From positions 142,424 through 206,423 of the forward strand of contig JAXDKS010000069.1 in NCBI GenBank assembly GCA_034666985.1: DNA of 64,000 nt, read 5' to 3'. Both the position numbers and the translations under genes were made by a program. This stretch comes from DATARR01 sp034666985 (GTDB lineage Bacteria; Acidobacteriota; Thermoanaerobaculia; Multivoradales; UBA5704). Below the pieces are notes generated by a model. That model worked only from the letters and a program-made list of their open reading frames with translations, ran no database searches and had not been told where the DNA came from. The number at the start of each line of letters is the position of its first letter. Position 1 is the first letter of the stretch. Positions 33,484-42,684 of this stretch are shown one piece after another.

Positions 33484-35744
33484 CGCTTCCCCTCCTGGAA
33501 GACGACGGGCTTCATCTTCTCCCGGAGCTGGAAGTCCAGCCCCTCGATCGACTGGCCCGGCGGCAGGCCGAGGTCCATGCGGGAGGGGACCTGGGCCTGG
33601 AGCCCCGCGGGGAGGCGATCGGTCGCCACGCGGAGGCGATGGGCGCCGGGCGTCAGGTTGAAGAAGCCGAAGGAGCCGTCGGCGATAGTGCTGGTGGCCC
33701 GGTCGTCCAGGATCAGGACGACGCCGGCGATCCCCTCGCCGGGATCGCGCCGGTGATTGCCGTTGCGGTCGGTCCAGACCGCGCCGCGGGCCTCGCCGAG
33801 CGGCACGAGGGAGAGGTCGGCCCGCCGGCTCTCTCCCCGTTTCACCTGCACCCGGGCGGGCGGGCCCGTCGCCAGGTCGGCCGGCAACCCCTGCTCGCGG
33901 AGGCGGAGGTCGTAGGTGCCCGGGGGGACGTTCGGGAAGGCGTAGCGGCCGTCGCCGCCGGTCACCGTCCGGTAGGGCCCGAGCTCGACGGGCAGACCGG
34001 CCATGGCGAGGGCCCCGGGGCCCTGGACGACTCCCTCGACCCCGCTGCCGGCGGCCGGGGCGGCCACGTCCCAGCTCCGGCGCACCATGATGCGGACCCG
34101 GCTCCGGTCCGCTCCCCCGAGGCTGGTGACCCCCTGGAAGGTGACGACGTCGCCGGCCTCGGCGAACAGGGAGAAGCCGGGCCGGATCTCCTGATCGAGC
34201 CGGATGCGGAAGGTGTCCCCGAAGCCGGACGAGGAGGAGGTGGCGAAGACCTGGAGCGAGGTGCGGCGCGAGAGGGCGAAGGCGGCGCTGACCTGCCGCC
34301 ATTCGTCGCGCCGCCCGCTCTCGGGCCAGCGCTCGACGAGCTGGGCCTCGAGCCGCAGGCGCGAGCCCGCGAGCCAGGACGCGGAGGTGAAGAGGCCCCG
34401 CTCGGCGAAGCGCTGGGAGGCGCCGGGGAGGAGCCCCGGGAAGTCGATCTCCCGCCACTGCCAGCGCCCTCGAAGCTGAAAGCGGCCGCGCGCCGCGGTC
34501 CCCTCGATCGAGTCGATCCGGCCGCGACTCCGGCCGTTCTCGGAGCGGTCGGTCGCCAGGGTGAGGTCGGAGCCCGGGCGCAGGGGGAGGCGCAGCGAGA
34601 GGGTTCTGCCATCCAGGCGCCGGCCTCCCGATCCGCTGCGGGAGAGCACGCCTTGCAACTCCGCGCCCCACGGCAGGTCGAAGGAGCCGGAGAGCCCCGC
34701 GCTCCGGCCTTCGCCGAAGAGGCCGGAGGCATTGCGGAGATGACCGGAGAGGCTCAGGCGGTCCCGCCGGAAGCGGCCGCTCGCGAGCCACGAGCCGTCG
34801 GAGGCGAGCTCTCCCGCGGCCGTGCCCCAGCGGCCCAGCCCGATCTCGTCGCCCCAGGCGATCACGGTCCGCGGATTGGCCGCGGGATCCCCCAGGTAGA
34901 CCGAGAGCGTCGGCCAGGAGGCGCCCTCCTCTCCTCGCCGCCAGCGGAACCGCGCGCCACGGGTGAGCCCCCAGAGGCCGGAGAAGAGGTCGCCCGCCTC
35001 CAGCCCCAGGCCGCGGACCGGATCGGTCAGCGCCGCGTGACCGCTCTGGAGGTCGAAGCCGCGGGGGCCGGTGGTGGCGAGGAGAGAGAGGGCGGTGTCG
35101 ATCCCCCGCACCGAGCCCGCGGCGGTCAGCTCGCCGCCGCCGTCGGCTCCCGGCACGACGCCGAGCCCGAGGCCGACCCGCAGGGTGTCGTGGTCCGGAG
35201 GGAGGAAGACGTCCTGGCGCCGGCGCGGGGGCGGCGCGCCACCGCCCGCCGGGTCCGCCGGCTTGGGCAGGACGAGGCTCTGCCACCCCGCGGGGGCTGC
35301 GGCGGGCGGCCCGTCGCGATCGGCGAACGCCGCCGTCCGGGTCCCCGGATCGAGATCGAGCCGGAGGCCGGCCAGCTCCGCGACGACCTTGGCGGGGAGG
35401 TGGACCGACGGGCCGTCGATGCGGACCGGCCGGTCGAGGGAGAGGGAGCGGCCGGGGGCCGACAGGCGCGAATCGCCGGCCGTTCCCCGCCATTCGAGCC
35501 CGGAGGCGTCCAGCAGCGTCACCTCGCGCCCGGCGGCCCGCACCCGCAGGGGGAGCGAAGGGCCGAGGGCCACGGCGTCGACCAGCAGCACGCCGCCCGC
35601 GAGGAGGGGATCGGCAGCCCGGGTGACGTCCTGGCCGCGGATCGCGACCTTCCAGGCTTCCTCGCGGCCGAAGGCCGGCCCGGCGAGCGCGGCGAGGAGC
35701 CCCAGGCCCAGGCAGATGACGAGGGCGAGGGCTCTAGCGGCCAA
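33480..35744 (-). CDS. Outer-membrane usher-like beta-barrel protein of the surface-fibre locus
   Basis: Encodes 754 aa from a TTG at 35744 that overlaps the chaperone gene by 11 bp. A signal peptide (LALVICLGLGLLAALAGPAFG) is followed by a copper-amine-oxidase-N-like domain (residues 45-140), then about 350 residues of alternating amphipathic strands (GSVRGIDTALSLLATTG, GRWGTAAGELASDGSWLASG) typical of an outer-membrane barrel. Two carboxypeptidase-regulatory/SdrD-B-like modules close the protein (VTGGDGRYAFPNVPPGTYDL; VWTDRNGNHRRDPGEGIAGV). Position between chaperone and subunit genes suggests an usher that exports and assembles the fibre. It is not recognisably PapC by sequence, so this is inference from context and topology. 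Confidence 0.7.
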   Translation of the reverse strand: MAARALALVICLGLGLLAALAGPAFGREEAWKVAIRGQDVTRAADPLLAGGVLLVDAVALGPSLPLRVRAAGREVTLLDASGLEWRGTAGDSRLSAPGRSLSLDRPVRIDGPSVHLPAKVVAELAGLRLDLDPGTRTAAFADRDGPPAAAPAGWQSLVLPKPADPAGGGAPPPRRRQDVFLPPDHDTLRVGLGLGVVPGADGGGELTAAGSVRGIDTALSLLATTGPRGFDLQSGHAALTDPVRGLGLEAGDLFSGLWGLTRGARFRWRRGEEGASWPTLSVYLGDPAANPRTVIAWGDEIGLGRWGTAAGELASDGSWLASGRFRRDRLSLSGHLRNASGLFGEGRSAGLSGSFDLPWGAELQGVLSRSGSGGRRLDGRTLSLRLPLRPGSDLTLATDRSENGRSRGRIDSIEGTAARGRFQLRGRWQWREIDFPGLLPGASQRFAERGLFTSASWLAGSRLRLEAQLVERWPESGRRDEWRQVSAAFALSRRTSLQVFATSSSSGFGDTFRIRLDQEIRPGFSLFAEAGDVVTFQGVTSLGGADRSRVRIMVRRSWDVAAPAAGSGVEGVVQGPGALAMAGLPVELGPYRTVTGGDGRYAFPNVPPGTYDLRLREQGLPADLATGPPARVQVKRGESRRADLSLVPLGEARGAVWTDRNGNHRRDPGEGIAGVVLILDDRATSTIADGSFGFFNLTPGAHRLRVATDRLPAGLQAQVPSRMDLGLPPGQSIEGLDFQLREKMKPVVFQEGKR

Positions 35745-36534
35745 TCTCCATCTCTCTCTGGACGCCGAGGTAATGATCGACCCCGATGTCGAGGAGGACC
35801 CGCACGAGGTAGCGGCCCGGCGGCAGGACCGAGGGGCCGGGCAGGTCGGCGGTCAGGATCCGGCACGGCGCGGGGTCGGTGAGCACGGTGGCGCGGGGGA
35901 TGACCGCGGTGGCGACCGGCGAGGTCCCGCCGGGGGGCAGGAATTCGAGGCGCCCCTCGGCACCTACCGGCGCGTTGCCGCGGTTGCACACCTGGAGGCG
36001 GGACTTGCCGCGGGAGATCTCGACGCTCCGGATCTCGGCCGCGCGCTCGACCGGCGCGAGGTTGATGAAAATCCCCACCGAGACCGAGGCCTGGAACCGC
36101 ACCGCGACCCCTTCGGAGGCCTCGAGGGGGTCGGGCACCTCGTCCACGGTGAGCACGCACCAGTAGCCCCCGGGCCCCGCCTGGCGCGGAATGGCGGCGG
36201 TCACCCGGATGGCGAGGGTGCCGCCGGCGTCGACGGCGGTCTCGACGGGGTTGAGCGAGATCCAGGTGCCGCAGGATCGCGGCAGGGTCCCCGCCGGCCG
36301 ATAGAAGGAGCGGGAGCCGTCCTCGCTGGGCCACCAGTCTTCAGCGCGGGCCTTGAAGTGGACCCGCTTGCCGCCGGGGGCGAGGTGGAGCTGGAACTCG
36401 CTGTTGACCACCTCGCCGGGCCGGCCGTCGATCTTGATCGATTCGAAGCTCGACGTGAACTCGATCGCCGGCGCGGCGGCGGCGAGGAGCAGCAGGCCGC
36501 CGAGCAGGAGGGGGATGCGGGTGCGCTGTTTCAT
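35734..36534 (-). CDS. Periplasmic chaperone-like protein of the surface-fibre locus
   Basis: Encodes 266 aa from the ATG at 36534, which has GGAG 7 nt upstream. A signal peptide (RTRIPLLLGGLLLLAAAAPA) is followed by two Ig-like domains. The first has FTSSFESIKIDGRPGEVVNS and GTWISLNPVETAVDAGGTLA, a pattern like the G1 strand region of pilus chaperones. The second (VERAAEIRSVEISRGKSRLQ and GKSRLQVCNRGNAPVGAEG) looks like a second beta-sandwich. It ends DIGVDHYLGVQREMEIGR. No classical PapD signature is found, so the chaperone call depends on order: subunit, this gene, barrel, small subunit. Confidence 0.65.
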   Translation of the reverse strand: MKQRTRIPLLLGGLLLLAAAAPAIEFTSSFESIKIDGRPGEVVNSEFQLHLAPGGKRVHFKARAEDWWPSEDGSRSFYRPAGTLPRSCGTWISLNPVETAVDAGGTLAIRVTAAIPRQAGPGGYWCVLTVDEVPDPLEASEGVAVRFQASVSVGIFINLAPVERAAEIRSVEISRGKSRLQVCNRGNAPVGAEGRLEFLPPGGTSPVATAVIPRATVLTDPAPCRILTADLPGPSVLPPGRYLVRVLLDIGVDHYLGVQREMEIGR

Positions 36535-36579
36535 CCTGGATCTCCAATCCATCTCCGGTCTGAAGCGGCCGTGCGGCGC

Positions 36580-37125
36580 CTAGGTACCGATGCTCTCGAA
36601 TTTCCAGGTGATGCTGAGCGTGTGGTTGCGGGAGCGCTTGACGGTGCCCTTGGCGCCCAGGGTGAAGACGAGGCCAGTCGTGCTGCAGCTCGCCGCGTCG
36701 GCATCGCAGGTGGCCACCGAGTTGAAGGCGCTGCTGCTCAGGGTGCCGGAAGCGCCGGTCGCGTTGGTCCAGGCGGCGGCGTTCCAGGTCACGTCGGTGG
36801 CCGACCACGTGGTGGCGCCGGCGACGGGCGGAGTGAACGACGCGGCGTTGGCCTGGATCGAGACCTTGATCTGTTTCGTCGCGGTATCCAGCACGATGTT
36901 GCTGACGGTGACCGAGGCGGCGCTCGCCGCCGTGCTGCTGGTGACGTCGGTGACGTTGAAGCTCACGGTCGCGGGCACCGTCACCCGCGCCTGCTCGTTG
37001 ACGATCGAGGTGAGCGTCGTGGTCTGGCTGGTGTCAGGGAGCGCCACCGTCGTCTGCGCGACGGCCGCACCGGCGGCCGCCAGGGTGAGCATGAGGAGCC
37101 CGGCGAAAACTTTTCTTTGGAACAT
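36580..37125 (-). CDS. Major fibre subunit (pilin-like exported protein)
   Basis: Encodes 181 aa; ATG at 37125 has GGAGG upstream. A signal peptide (KVFAGLLMLTLAAAGAAVAQ) gives a mature Thr/Ser/Ala/Val-rich beta protein of about 160 residues with a Cys pair (ATCDADAASCS) that may form a disulfide loop. Its composition and size resemble spore-coat-U/fimbrial subunits. The C-terminal strand LSITWKFESIGT could act as a donor or receiver of strand complementation. It is first in the operon, 45 bp before the chaperone-like gene, and has its own sigma-54-type promoter and palindromic UAS. Confidence 0.72.
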   Translation of the reverse strand: MFQRKVFAGLLMLTLAAAGAAVAQTTVALPDTSQTTTLTSIVNEQARVTVPATVSFNVTDVTSSTAASAASVTVSNIVLDTATKQIKVSIQANAASFTPPVAGATTWSATDVTWNAAAWTNATGASGTLSSSAFNSVATCDADAASCSTTGLVFTLGAKGTVKRSRNHTLSITWKFESIGT

Positions 37126-37203
37126 GACCTTTCCTCCGTTCTGGGCTGCCACGGCCTTGCCGCCGGCAGAGGTTGAAAACGTTTCAGAGATAACACTCTG
37201 GAA

Positions 37204-37219
37204 AGCACGGGTCATGCCA
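37204..37219 (-). promoter_or_regulatory. Sigma-54-type promoter of the surface-fibre operon
   Basis: On the minus strand TGGCATGACCCGTGCT: perfect -24 TGGCA, -12 GTGC, GG-N10-GC spacing. The start codon at 37125 is 79 nt downstream. Confidence 0.7.
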
Positions 37220-37285
37220 TGCCGGAGCCATGGGGAAAAACGGTTCTTTTCGAGGGGAGAGGCGGCTCGGGACGCCGCGCGAGGC

Positions 37286-37318
37286 GTCTGCCGTCTGGAC
37301 GGCGTCCAAACTCTGGAC
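37286..37318 (-). promoter_or_regulatory. Tandem palindromic UAS for the surface-fibre operon
   Basis: GTCTGCCGTCTGGAC (37286-37300) and GTCCAAACTCTGGAC (37304-37318). Centres are 18 bp apart here rather than 20, and the pair lies 68-100 bp upstream of the -24 element. Confidence 0.7.
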
Positions 37319-37358
37319 GGACCCGGCAGGGCGGCCGCACGAGGCCGCCCCGGCGGGA

Positions 37359-37739
37359 TCAGCAGGCCCGGGCGGCGAGGAGCCGCCGCATCTCCTGTAC
37401 GTGGTGGAACGCGTCGTCGGCGTGCTGCCGCGCCGGTCCGAGGTCGCCATAGAGGGCGGCGCAGGCGGCCTCCCAGGAGTCGTCGAGCGCGCGGTGCCAG
37501 AGGCTCCGCAGCTCGAGGTCCGCAGGATCGGGCCGCCGCCGGCACTCCCGCACCTCCCGCAGCAGCTCCGCGGCGGGCTCGAGGCCGTCGCAGTCGATGC
37601 CCGCGATGCGCATGAGCAGGCGGGCGCTCCGCTCGTTCCAATCCCTCGCCCAGGCAGCGGCTTCACGGCCGTTCCGACGTGGATCGGCGGGCCTGACAGC
37701 GCCCTTTCCGAACGATGAGCCGATCTCTCTCAGTTCCAA
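37359..37739 (-). CDS. Small helical protein downstream of a CheY-like regulator; unknown
   Basis: Encodes 126 aa from a TTG at 37739 with GAGGAG 7 nt upstream, 14 bp after the response regulator stop. The sequence is helical and charged (AARDWN-like W-rich start, LEPAAELLREVRECRRRPDP, DDAFHHVQEMRRLLAAR). It has no motif I recognise. Its tight spacing to the regulator gene suggests co-translation. The non-ATG start and lack of a family keep confidence modest. Confidence 0.55.
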   Translation of the reverse strand: MELREIGSSFGKGAVRPADPRRNGREAAAWARDWNERSARLLMRIAGIDCDGLEPAAELLREVRECRRRPDPADLELRSLWHRALDDSWEAACAALYGDLGPARQHADDAFHHVQEMRRLLAARAC

Positions 37740-37753
37740 GATGCATCTCCTCG

Positions 37754-38209
37754 TCAGGGTTTCAACGGGGCCGGCAGCCTCACCACTTCGAGCCAGAAGC
37801 TGTCGATCTGGCGCACGACGGCCAGGAACTGCTCCAGGCCCACCGGCTTGGTGACGTAGCAGTTGGCGTGGAGCTGATAGCTCCGCAGGATGTCCTCCTC
37901 GTCCTCGGAGGTGGTGAGCACCACGACCGGGATCTGGCGCAGGCGCTCGTCTTCCTTGATCTCCTCCAGGACCTCGCGGCCGTTCTTCCTGGGCAGATTG
38001 AGGTCGAGCAGGATGAGGTCCGGCTGCGGCGCGTCCGCGTGGGGGCCTTCCCGGCGCAGGAACGCCAGCGCGGCGACGCCGTCCGGCGTCACGTGCAGGT
38101 TGTTCCTCTCCTTTCCCTCCTTGAGCGCGTCCCGGGTGAGCCGGACGTCGGCCGGGTTGTCCTCGACCAGCAGCACCTCGATGGCTCGCCCTTTTCGTCT
38201 TGCAGGCAT
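37754..38209 (-). CDS. Single-domain response regulator (Rcp1-like)
   Basis: Encodes 151 aa, receiver only. The acidic pair is EDN, the acceptor Asp lies in LILLDLNLPRKNG, then the Thr of VVLTTSEDEEDI and the Lys of CYVTKPVGLEQF. The extended loop after the acidic pair and the PRKNG motif are typical of Rcp1-type regulators partnered with phytochrome-like kinases. The PAS kinase at 38387-39481 is of that HisKA type and lies 177 bp upstream on the same strand, so it is a likely partner. Confidence 0.92.
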   Translation of the reverse strand: MPARRKGRAIEVLLVEDNPADVRLTRDALKEGKERNNLHVTPDGVAALAFLRREGPHADAPQPDLILLDLNLPRKNGREVLEEIKEDERLRQIPVVVLTTSEDEEDILRSYQLHANCYVTKPVGLEQFLAVVRQIDSFWLEVVRLPAPLKP

Positions 38210-38386
38210 ACGGAGTCCTACCTCGAGGGGTGCAAAGATTCCCTGGATGGTCGCGCGGCCCCTCGAAGACCATCGGGTGACCCCGTCACCGGGGTCAGTC
38301 AGTCACTCAATCGAACTGAATGATAGGACTGTACCACAGATTTAAGAGGATGCAAAGTACCTGCAAGGAACAACGGGAAAGAGAGG

Positions 38387-39481
38387 TCAAGCCGGCAGCG
38401 TGAAGAAGAAGACGGAGCCGCGGCCGGGTTGGGACTCGACCCAGATCCGCCCGCCGTGGCGCTCGACGATCCGCTTGCAGAGGGCGAGGCCGATGCCGGT
38501 GCCCGGGTGATCGGCCATGCCATGGAGGCGCTGGAAGACGATGAAGATGCGATTGAAGAACTGGGGATCGATCCCAATGCCATTGTCGCGGACCGAGATG
38601 ACCCACTCGCTGCCTCGGCGCTCGGCCCGGAGGTCGATCGCGGGCGGATCGGCGCCCCGGAACTTGATCGCGTTGGCGATGAGGTTGGAGAGCAACTGCC
38701 CCATCTGGGAAGGGTCGGCGAGCACGACGGGCAGCGGCCCCCAGGTGACGGCGGCGCCGCTCTCCCCGAGGGCGAGCTGCAATCCATCGAGCGTCTCCCC
38801 CACGATCTCCTCCAGGGAGACCGGCTCGAAGGCGTCGCCGCGGGTGTGGATGCGGGCGTAGGAGAGCAGGTCCTGGATGAGCTGCCGCATCCGGTTGGCG
38901 CTGTCGACCGCGTAGCCGATGAACTCGTCCGCGTCGCTGTCGAGCTTCCCCCGGTAGCGGCGGGCGAGGAGCTGCACGTAGTTGGTGACGGTGCGCAGCG
39001 GCTCCTGGAGGTCGTGGGAGGCGACGTAGGCGAAGCGCTCCAGCTCGGCGTTGGAGCGCTGGAGCTCCACGGACTGGCGGGCGAGCGCCTCCTCGGTGCG
39101 GATCTGCTCCGTGATGTCGCGGACGATCGAGGAGACGCCGATGATCTCACCGCTCACGGCGCGGATGGGAGAAGCGGTCAGGGAGACGTCGATGACCCCG
39201 CCGTCCTTGCGCACGCGCCGCGTCCGGTAGGGCTCGATCCGCTCGCCCTGGCCAATGCGGGCGAGGATCTGCTCCCTCTCCGCCCGCATCTCCGGCAGCA
39301 GGAGGAACGAGGAGCGGCGCCCGAGGACCTCCTCGGTCGTGTAGCCGTACATCCGCTCGGCGCCGCGGTTCCAGCTCCGCAGCGTCCCGTCCAGGTCTTC
39401 CGAGAGGATGGCGTCCTCGGAGGATTCGATGATTGCGGCGAGGTGGGCGCGCGCCCGCTCCAGCTCGGCGGCAGCGGTCAC
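38387..39481 (-). CDS. PAS-domain sensor histidine kinase, cytoplasmic
   Basis: Encodes 364 aa from a GTG whose bases overlap the upstream stop (GTGA). A PAS domain (about 10-125; ILSEDLDGTLRSWNRGAERM), a short coiled coil, then HisKA of the bacteriophytochrome type with H156 in YVASHDLQEPLRTV, and HATPase (NGIGIDPQFFNRIF, GTGIGLALCKRIVERHGGRI). There is no membrane segment. Third gene of a coupled chain 43676 to 38387; the chain ends here. Confidence 0.92.
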   Translation of the reverse strand: MTAAAELERARAHLAAIIESSEDAILSEDLDGTLRSWNRGAERMYGYTTEEVLGRRSSFLLLPEMRAEREQILARIGQGERIEPYRTRRVRKDGGVIDVSLTASPIRAVSGEIIGVSSIVRDITEQIRTEEALARQSVELQRSNAELERFAYVASHDLQEPLRTVTNYVQLLARRYRGKLDSDADEFIGYAVDSANRMRQLIQDLLSYARIHTRGDAFEPVSLEEIVGETLDGLQLALGESGAAVTWGPLPVVLADPSQMGQLLSNLIANAIKFRGADPPAIDLRAERRGSEWVISVRDNGIGIDPQFFNRIFIVFQRLHGMADHPGTGIGLALCKRIVERHGGRIWVESQPGRGSVFFFTLPA

Positions 39482-42400
39482 GAGGCGGCCGTCCTCCGGA
39501 GTGGTGTGACGTTGTGGTGCTCCTGGAGGACCGGAGCCGGCCGCCGTGCGGGGAGCAGGGCGGCCCAGGGGTGCGGGGGATCGAGCAGCGCGCGGGCTGC
39601 CTCGCGGTCCACGGGCCGGGAGAACAGATAACCCTGCACCAGGCCGCAGCCCATGGCGAGGAGCTGGCCGAGCTGCGCCTCGGTCTCGACCCCTTCGGCG
39701 ATCACCTCGATGTCGAGGCTCCGGGCGAGGGTCAGGATGGCGCGCAGGATCTCCGGGCTCTCTCCCCGCTCTCCCATCTTGGCGACGAAGGAACGGTCGA
39801 TCTTCAGGCTGTCGATGGGGAAGCGCTGGAGATAGGAGAGCGAGGAGTAGCCGGTGCCGAAGTCGTCGATCGCGACCCCCACCCCCAGCGCCTTCAGCCG
39901 GTCCAGGGTCTCGATGGCGACGTCGGGATCCCCCATCACCACGCTCTCGGTGATCTCGAGGACCAGCCTCTCCCCTTCGATCCGCGCCTCGGCGAGGGCC
40001 GTCCGCACGCGATCGACGAGTCCGGGATCGCCGAACAGCCGGCCCGACAGGTTGACGTGCATGGCAAGGCCGGCGGCGGCGCCGCCCGCCTTCCACTCGC
40101 GCAGCCGCTGGCAGACCTGGCCGAGGACCCAGTAGGAGAGGGGCTGGATGAGGCCGGCCTCCTCGGCCACCGGGATGAACTCCGACGGCGGGACCATCCC
40201 CCGCTCCGGCCGGGGCCAGCGCAGCAGGGCCTCGAAAGCCACCACCGCGCCATCGCTCAGCCGCACGATCGGCTGGTAGTGGACCTTGAGCTCGCTACGC
40301 TCGATGGCCCGGCGCAGCTCGTTCTCCAGCCGCAGCCGCTCGAGGGAGCGGCTGGCCATGGCGCGGTCGAAGACCTCGTAACGCCCGCCTCCCAGGGCCT
40401 TGGCGCGGTACATGGCGATGTGGGCGTCACGCAGCAGCAACTCGCCGTCCTCGTAGCTCTCGCCGAGGGCGATGCCGATGCTGACGCTGGGGAAGATCTC
40501 CTGGCGCGAGATCTCGACCGGCAGGCTGATCGCCTCGCGCAGGCTCTCGGCGAGCTTCAGCGACTCGCCGAGGCTGCGGGTGTCGCGCAGCAGGACGGCG
40601 AACTCGTCGCTGGACAGGCGCGCCACCACGTCCCCCGCTCCCAGGCAGGCCGCGATCCGCCGCGCCACGCTGCCGAGGAGCTGGTCCCCCGCCGCCTGCC
40701 CCAGGCTGTCGTTGACGACCTTGAAGCGGTCGAGGTTGAGGGAGAGCAGGGCGAAGTGCTCGCTTCCCCGCCCGCGGGCCGCCTGGAGATGCTCGTCGAT
40801 GCGGCGCAGGAACAGGGTGCGGTTCGGCAGATCGGTCAGCCGGTCGTGCAGGGCCTCGCGCTCGATCAGCTCCTTGGCCCGGTGCTGCTCGGTCACGTCG
40901 TGGAGGAAGACGCGCACCAGGGCGCTGTCGGGCACGTAGTAGACCATCTGGTGATAGACCGACTGGTCGTGGGTGACCTCGAAGGAGAACGACTTCTTCT
41001 CGCCGTGCCGGAAGCGCGGCAGGACCGACGAGACGTTGCCGAGCACCGGGTGCCAGCTCCCGAGCGCCTGGAGGTCCGGGAAGCGGGAGCGGGCGGCCTG
41101 GTTGACGTAGAGGGCGTTGCCGGCGAGGTCGAGCTCGACCACCGAGTCAGGGCTCTGCTCGGGCATGGAGGCGAGCCGGCGGATGGCCCGCTCGGCCCGC
41201 TTGCGGTCGTTGATGTCCTCGAAGAACAGCGCCATGCCCTGGACGCGGCCCTGGGCGCCGCGCAGGGGCGCGGCCGAGATCCGGAGGTCGATCGGCGCGC
41301 CCGTCTTGTCGCGGCGGCGGACCTCGATGCCGATGAAGCGCTCGCCGGCGAGCACCCGCTGGCCCAGGGCCACGTGCTCGTCCCACTTGTCGTCGGGCAC
41401 GATGGGGAGCCGCTGGCCGAGCGCCTCCTCCGCCCGCCAGCCGAACGTGCTCTCGGCGGCCGGGCTCCACAGGGTGACGCGGCTCTCGGCGTCGACCGTC
41501 ACGATGGCGAGCGGCGAGGCCTCGACCAGGGCCTTCAGGGTCTCGTTGAGCCGCCGCAGCTCCTCCTCGTAGCGGTTGCGCTCCGTCATGTCGCGGGCGA
41601 TGGTGGAGAAGTGCTCGACGGCGCCGTCCTCCCCCTGGTGGGCGACGATGACCTGCCAGACCGGGATCTCGTGCCCCTCCGGATCGAGGAACGCCTCCTC
41701 CCCCTCCCAGACGCCGTCGCGGGCGGCGACGGGGAACCCCTCCTCGACGAACTTGCGCACCGCCCAGTCCGGCGAGTACTGGTCGATCGTGGTCAGCTCC
41801 TCGTCGGCGCCGACGCCGACCATCCGCCGGCCGGCCCGGTTCATGTAGAGGCACCGGCCGTCGGGCTGCGCCATGCCGATGAAGTCGGTGGCCGCGTCGA
41901 GGATGGCGGTCAGGCGCGCCTGCGCCCCGGCCGCCTGGCGACGCTCGGTGACGTCCTTGGAGACGCCGACCAGGCCCGTCAGCTCCCCCGCCTCGTTGCG
42001 CAACGGCGTCACCATGATATCGACCCACACCTTCGACCCGTCCTTGCGCACCCCCTGCCATTCGCCGAAGCGGTACTTGCCGGCGATGATGTCGTCGAGG
42101 TCTTTCCGCATCCGGACGGTAGCCTCCTCGTCCTGGTAGAGGAAGGACAGGGTTTGGCCGGTCGCCTCCGCGGCCGTGTAGCCGAAGATCTCGGTGGCGC
42201 CGGTGTTCCAGTAGATAACGTGCCCTTCGAGATCGGTGACGATCACGGCGTCGCGCACGGCGCCGAGGACGTCGGCCTGAAAGCGGAGCCGCTCGGCCGT
42301 GCGCTTGCGGTCGATGGCGTGGCGCAGGGCGCGGGCGAGCGAGTGGCCGTCGACGCCCCCTTTGGGCAGGTAGTCCTGGGCGCCGGCGCACAGGGCTTGG

Positions 42401-42684
42401 CGGGCGAGCTCCTCGTCGTCGAAGCCGGTGAGCACGAGGATCGGCACCGGCCCGGCCACCGCCGCGGTGGCGGACAGGGTGGCGAGCCCCTCGCTGTCGG
42501 GCAGCGTGAGGTCGAGCAGGACGACGTCCACGTCCCGCCGCGCGAGCCGTGCGAGACCTGCGTCCAGGCAGTCCGCGTGCTCGATCTCGAAGCCGAGCGG
42601 CGCCTCGCGGCACAGCACCTCGCGGATGAGCCGCGCGTCGGACGGGCTGTCTTCGATCAGCAGGACCCGGATCTTGCTGCTCAT
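39478..42684 (-). CDS. Receiver-PAS-GGDEF-EAL protein, likely c-di-GMP phosphodiesterase
   Basis: Encodes 1068 aa from the ATG at 42684 (ATGA overlap with the gene before). Order: receiver (1-130, acceptor in VVLLDLTLPDSEG), four PAS-type modules (about 145-640), GGDEF (about 640-800), EAL (about 810-1060). The GGDEF signature is RLSSDEF, so cyclase activity is doubtful and it may bind GTP only. The EAL domain keeps EALLRW, NLSGRL, LEITES and AIDDFGTGYSSL, so c-di-GMP hydrolysis is expected. It would respond to phosphorylation and PAS ligands. Co-transcribed with the upstream receiver-GGDEF and the downstream kinase. Confidence 0.92.
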   Translation of the reverse strand: MSSKIRVLLIEDSPSDARLIREVLCREAPLGFEIEHADCLDAGLARLARRDVDVVLLDLTLPDSEGLATLSATAAVAGPVPILVLTGFDDEELARQALCAGAQDYLPKGGVDGHSLARALRHAIDRKRTAERLRFQADVLGAVRDAVIVTDLEGHVIYWNTGATEIFGYTAAEATGQTLSFLYQDEEATVRMRKDLDDIIAGKYRFGEWQGVRKDGSKVWVDIMVTPLRNEAGELTGLVGVSKDVTERRQAAGAQARLTAILDAATDFIGMAQPDGRCLYMNRAGRRMVGVGADEELTTIDQYSPDWAVRKFVEEGFPVAARDGVWEGEEAFLDPEGHEIPVWQVIVAHQGEDGAVEHFSTIARDMTERNRYEEELRRLNETLKALVEASPLAIVTVDAESRVTLWSPAAESTFGWRAEEALGQRLPIVPDDKWDEHVALGQRVLAGERFIGIEVRRRDKTGAPIDLRISAAPLRGAQGRVQGMALFFEDINDRKRAERAIRRLASMPEQSPDSVVELDLAGNALYVNQAARSRFPDLQALGSWHPVLGNVSSVLPRFRHGEKKSFSFEVTHDQSVYHQMVYYVPDSALVRVFLHDVTEQHRAKELIEREALHDRLTDLPNRTLFLRRIDEHLQAARGRGSEHFALLSLNLDRFKVVNDSLGQAAGDQLLGSVARRIAACLGAGDVVARLSSDEFAVLLRDTRSLGESLKLAESLREAISLPVEISRQEIFPSVSIGIALGESYEDGELLLRDAHIAMYRAKALGGGRYEVFDRAMASRSLERLRLENELRRAIERSELKVHYQPIVRLSDGAVVAFEALLRWPRPERGMVPPSEFIPVAEEAGLIQPLSYWVLGQVCQRLREWKAGGAAAGLAMHVNLSGRLFGDPGLVDRVRTALAEARIEGERLVLEITESVVMGDPDVAIETLDRLKALGVGVAIDDFGTGYSSLSYLQRFPIDSLKIDRSFVAKMGERGESPEILRAILTLARSLDIEVIAEGVETEAQLGQLLAMGCGLVQGYLFSRPVDREAARALLDPPHPWAALLPARRPAPVLQEHHNVTPLRRTAAS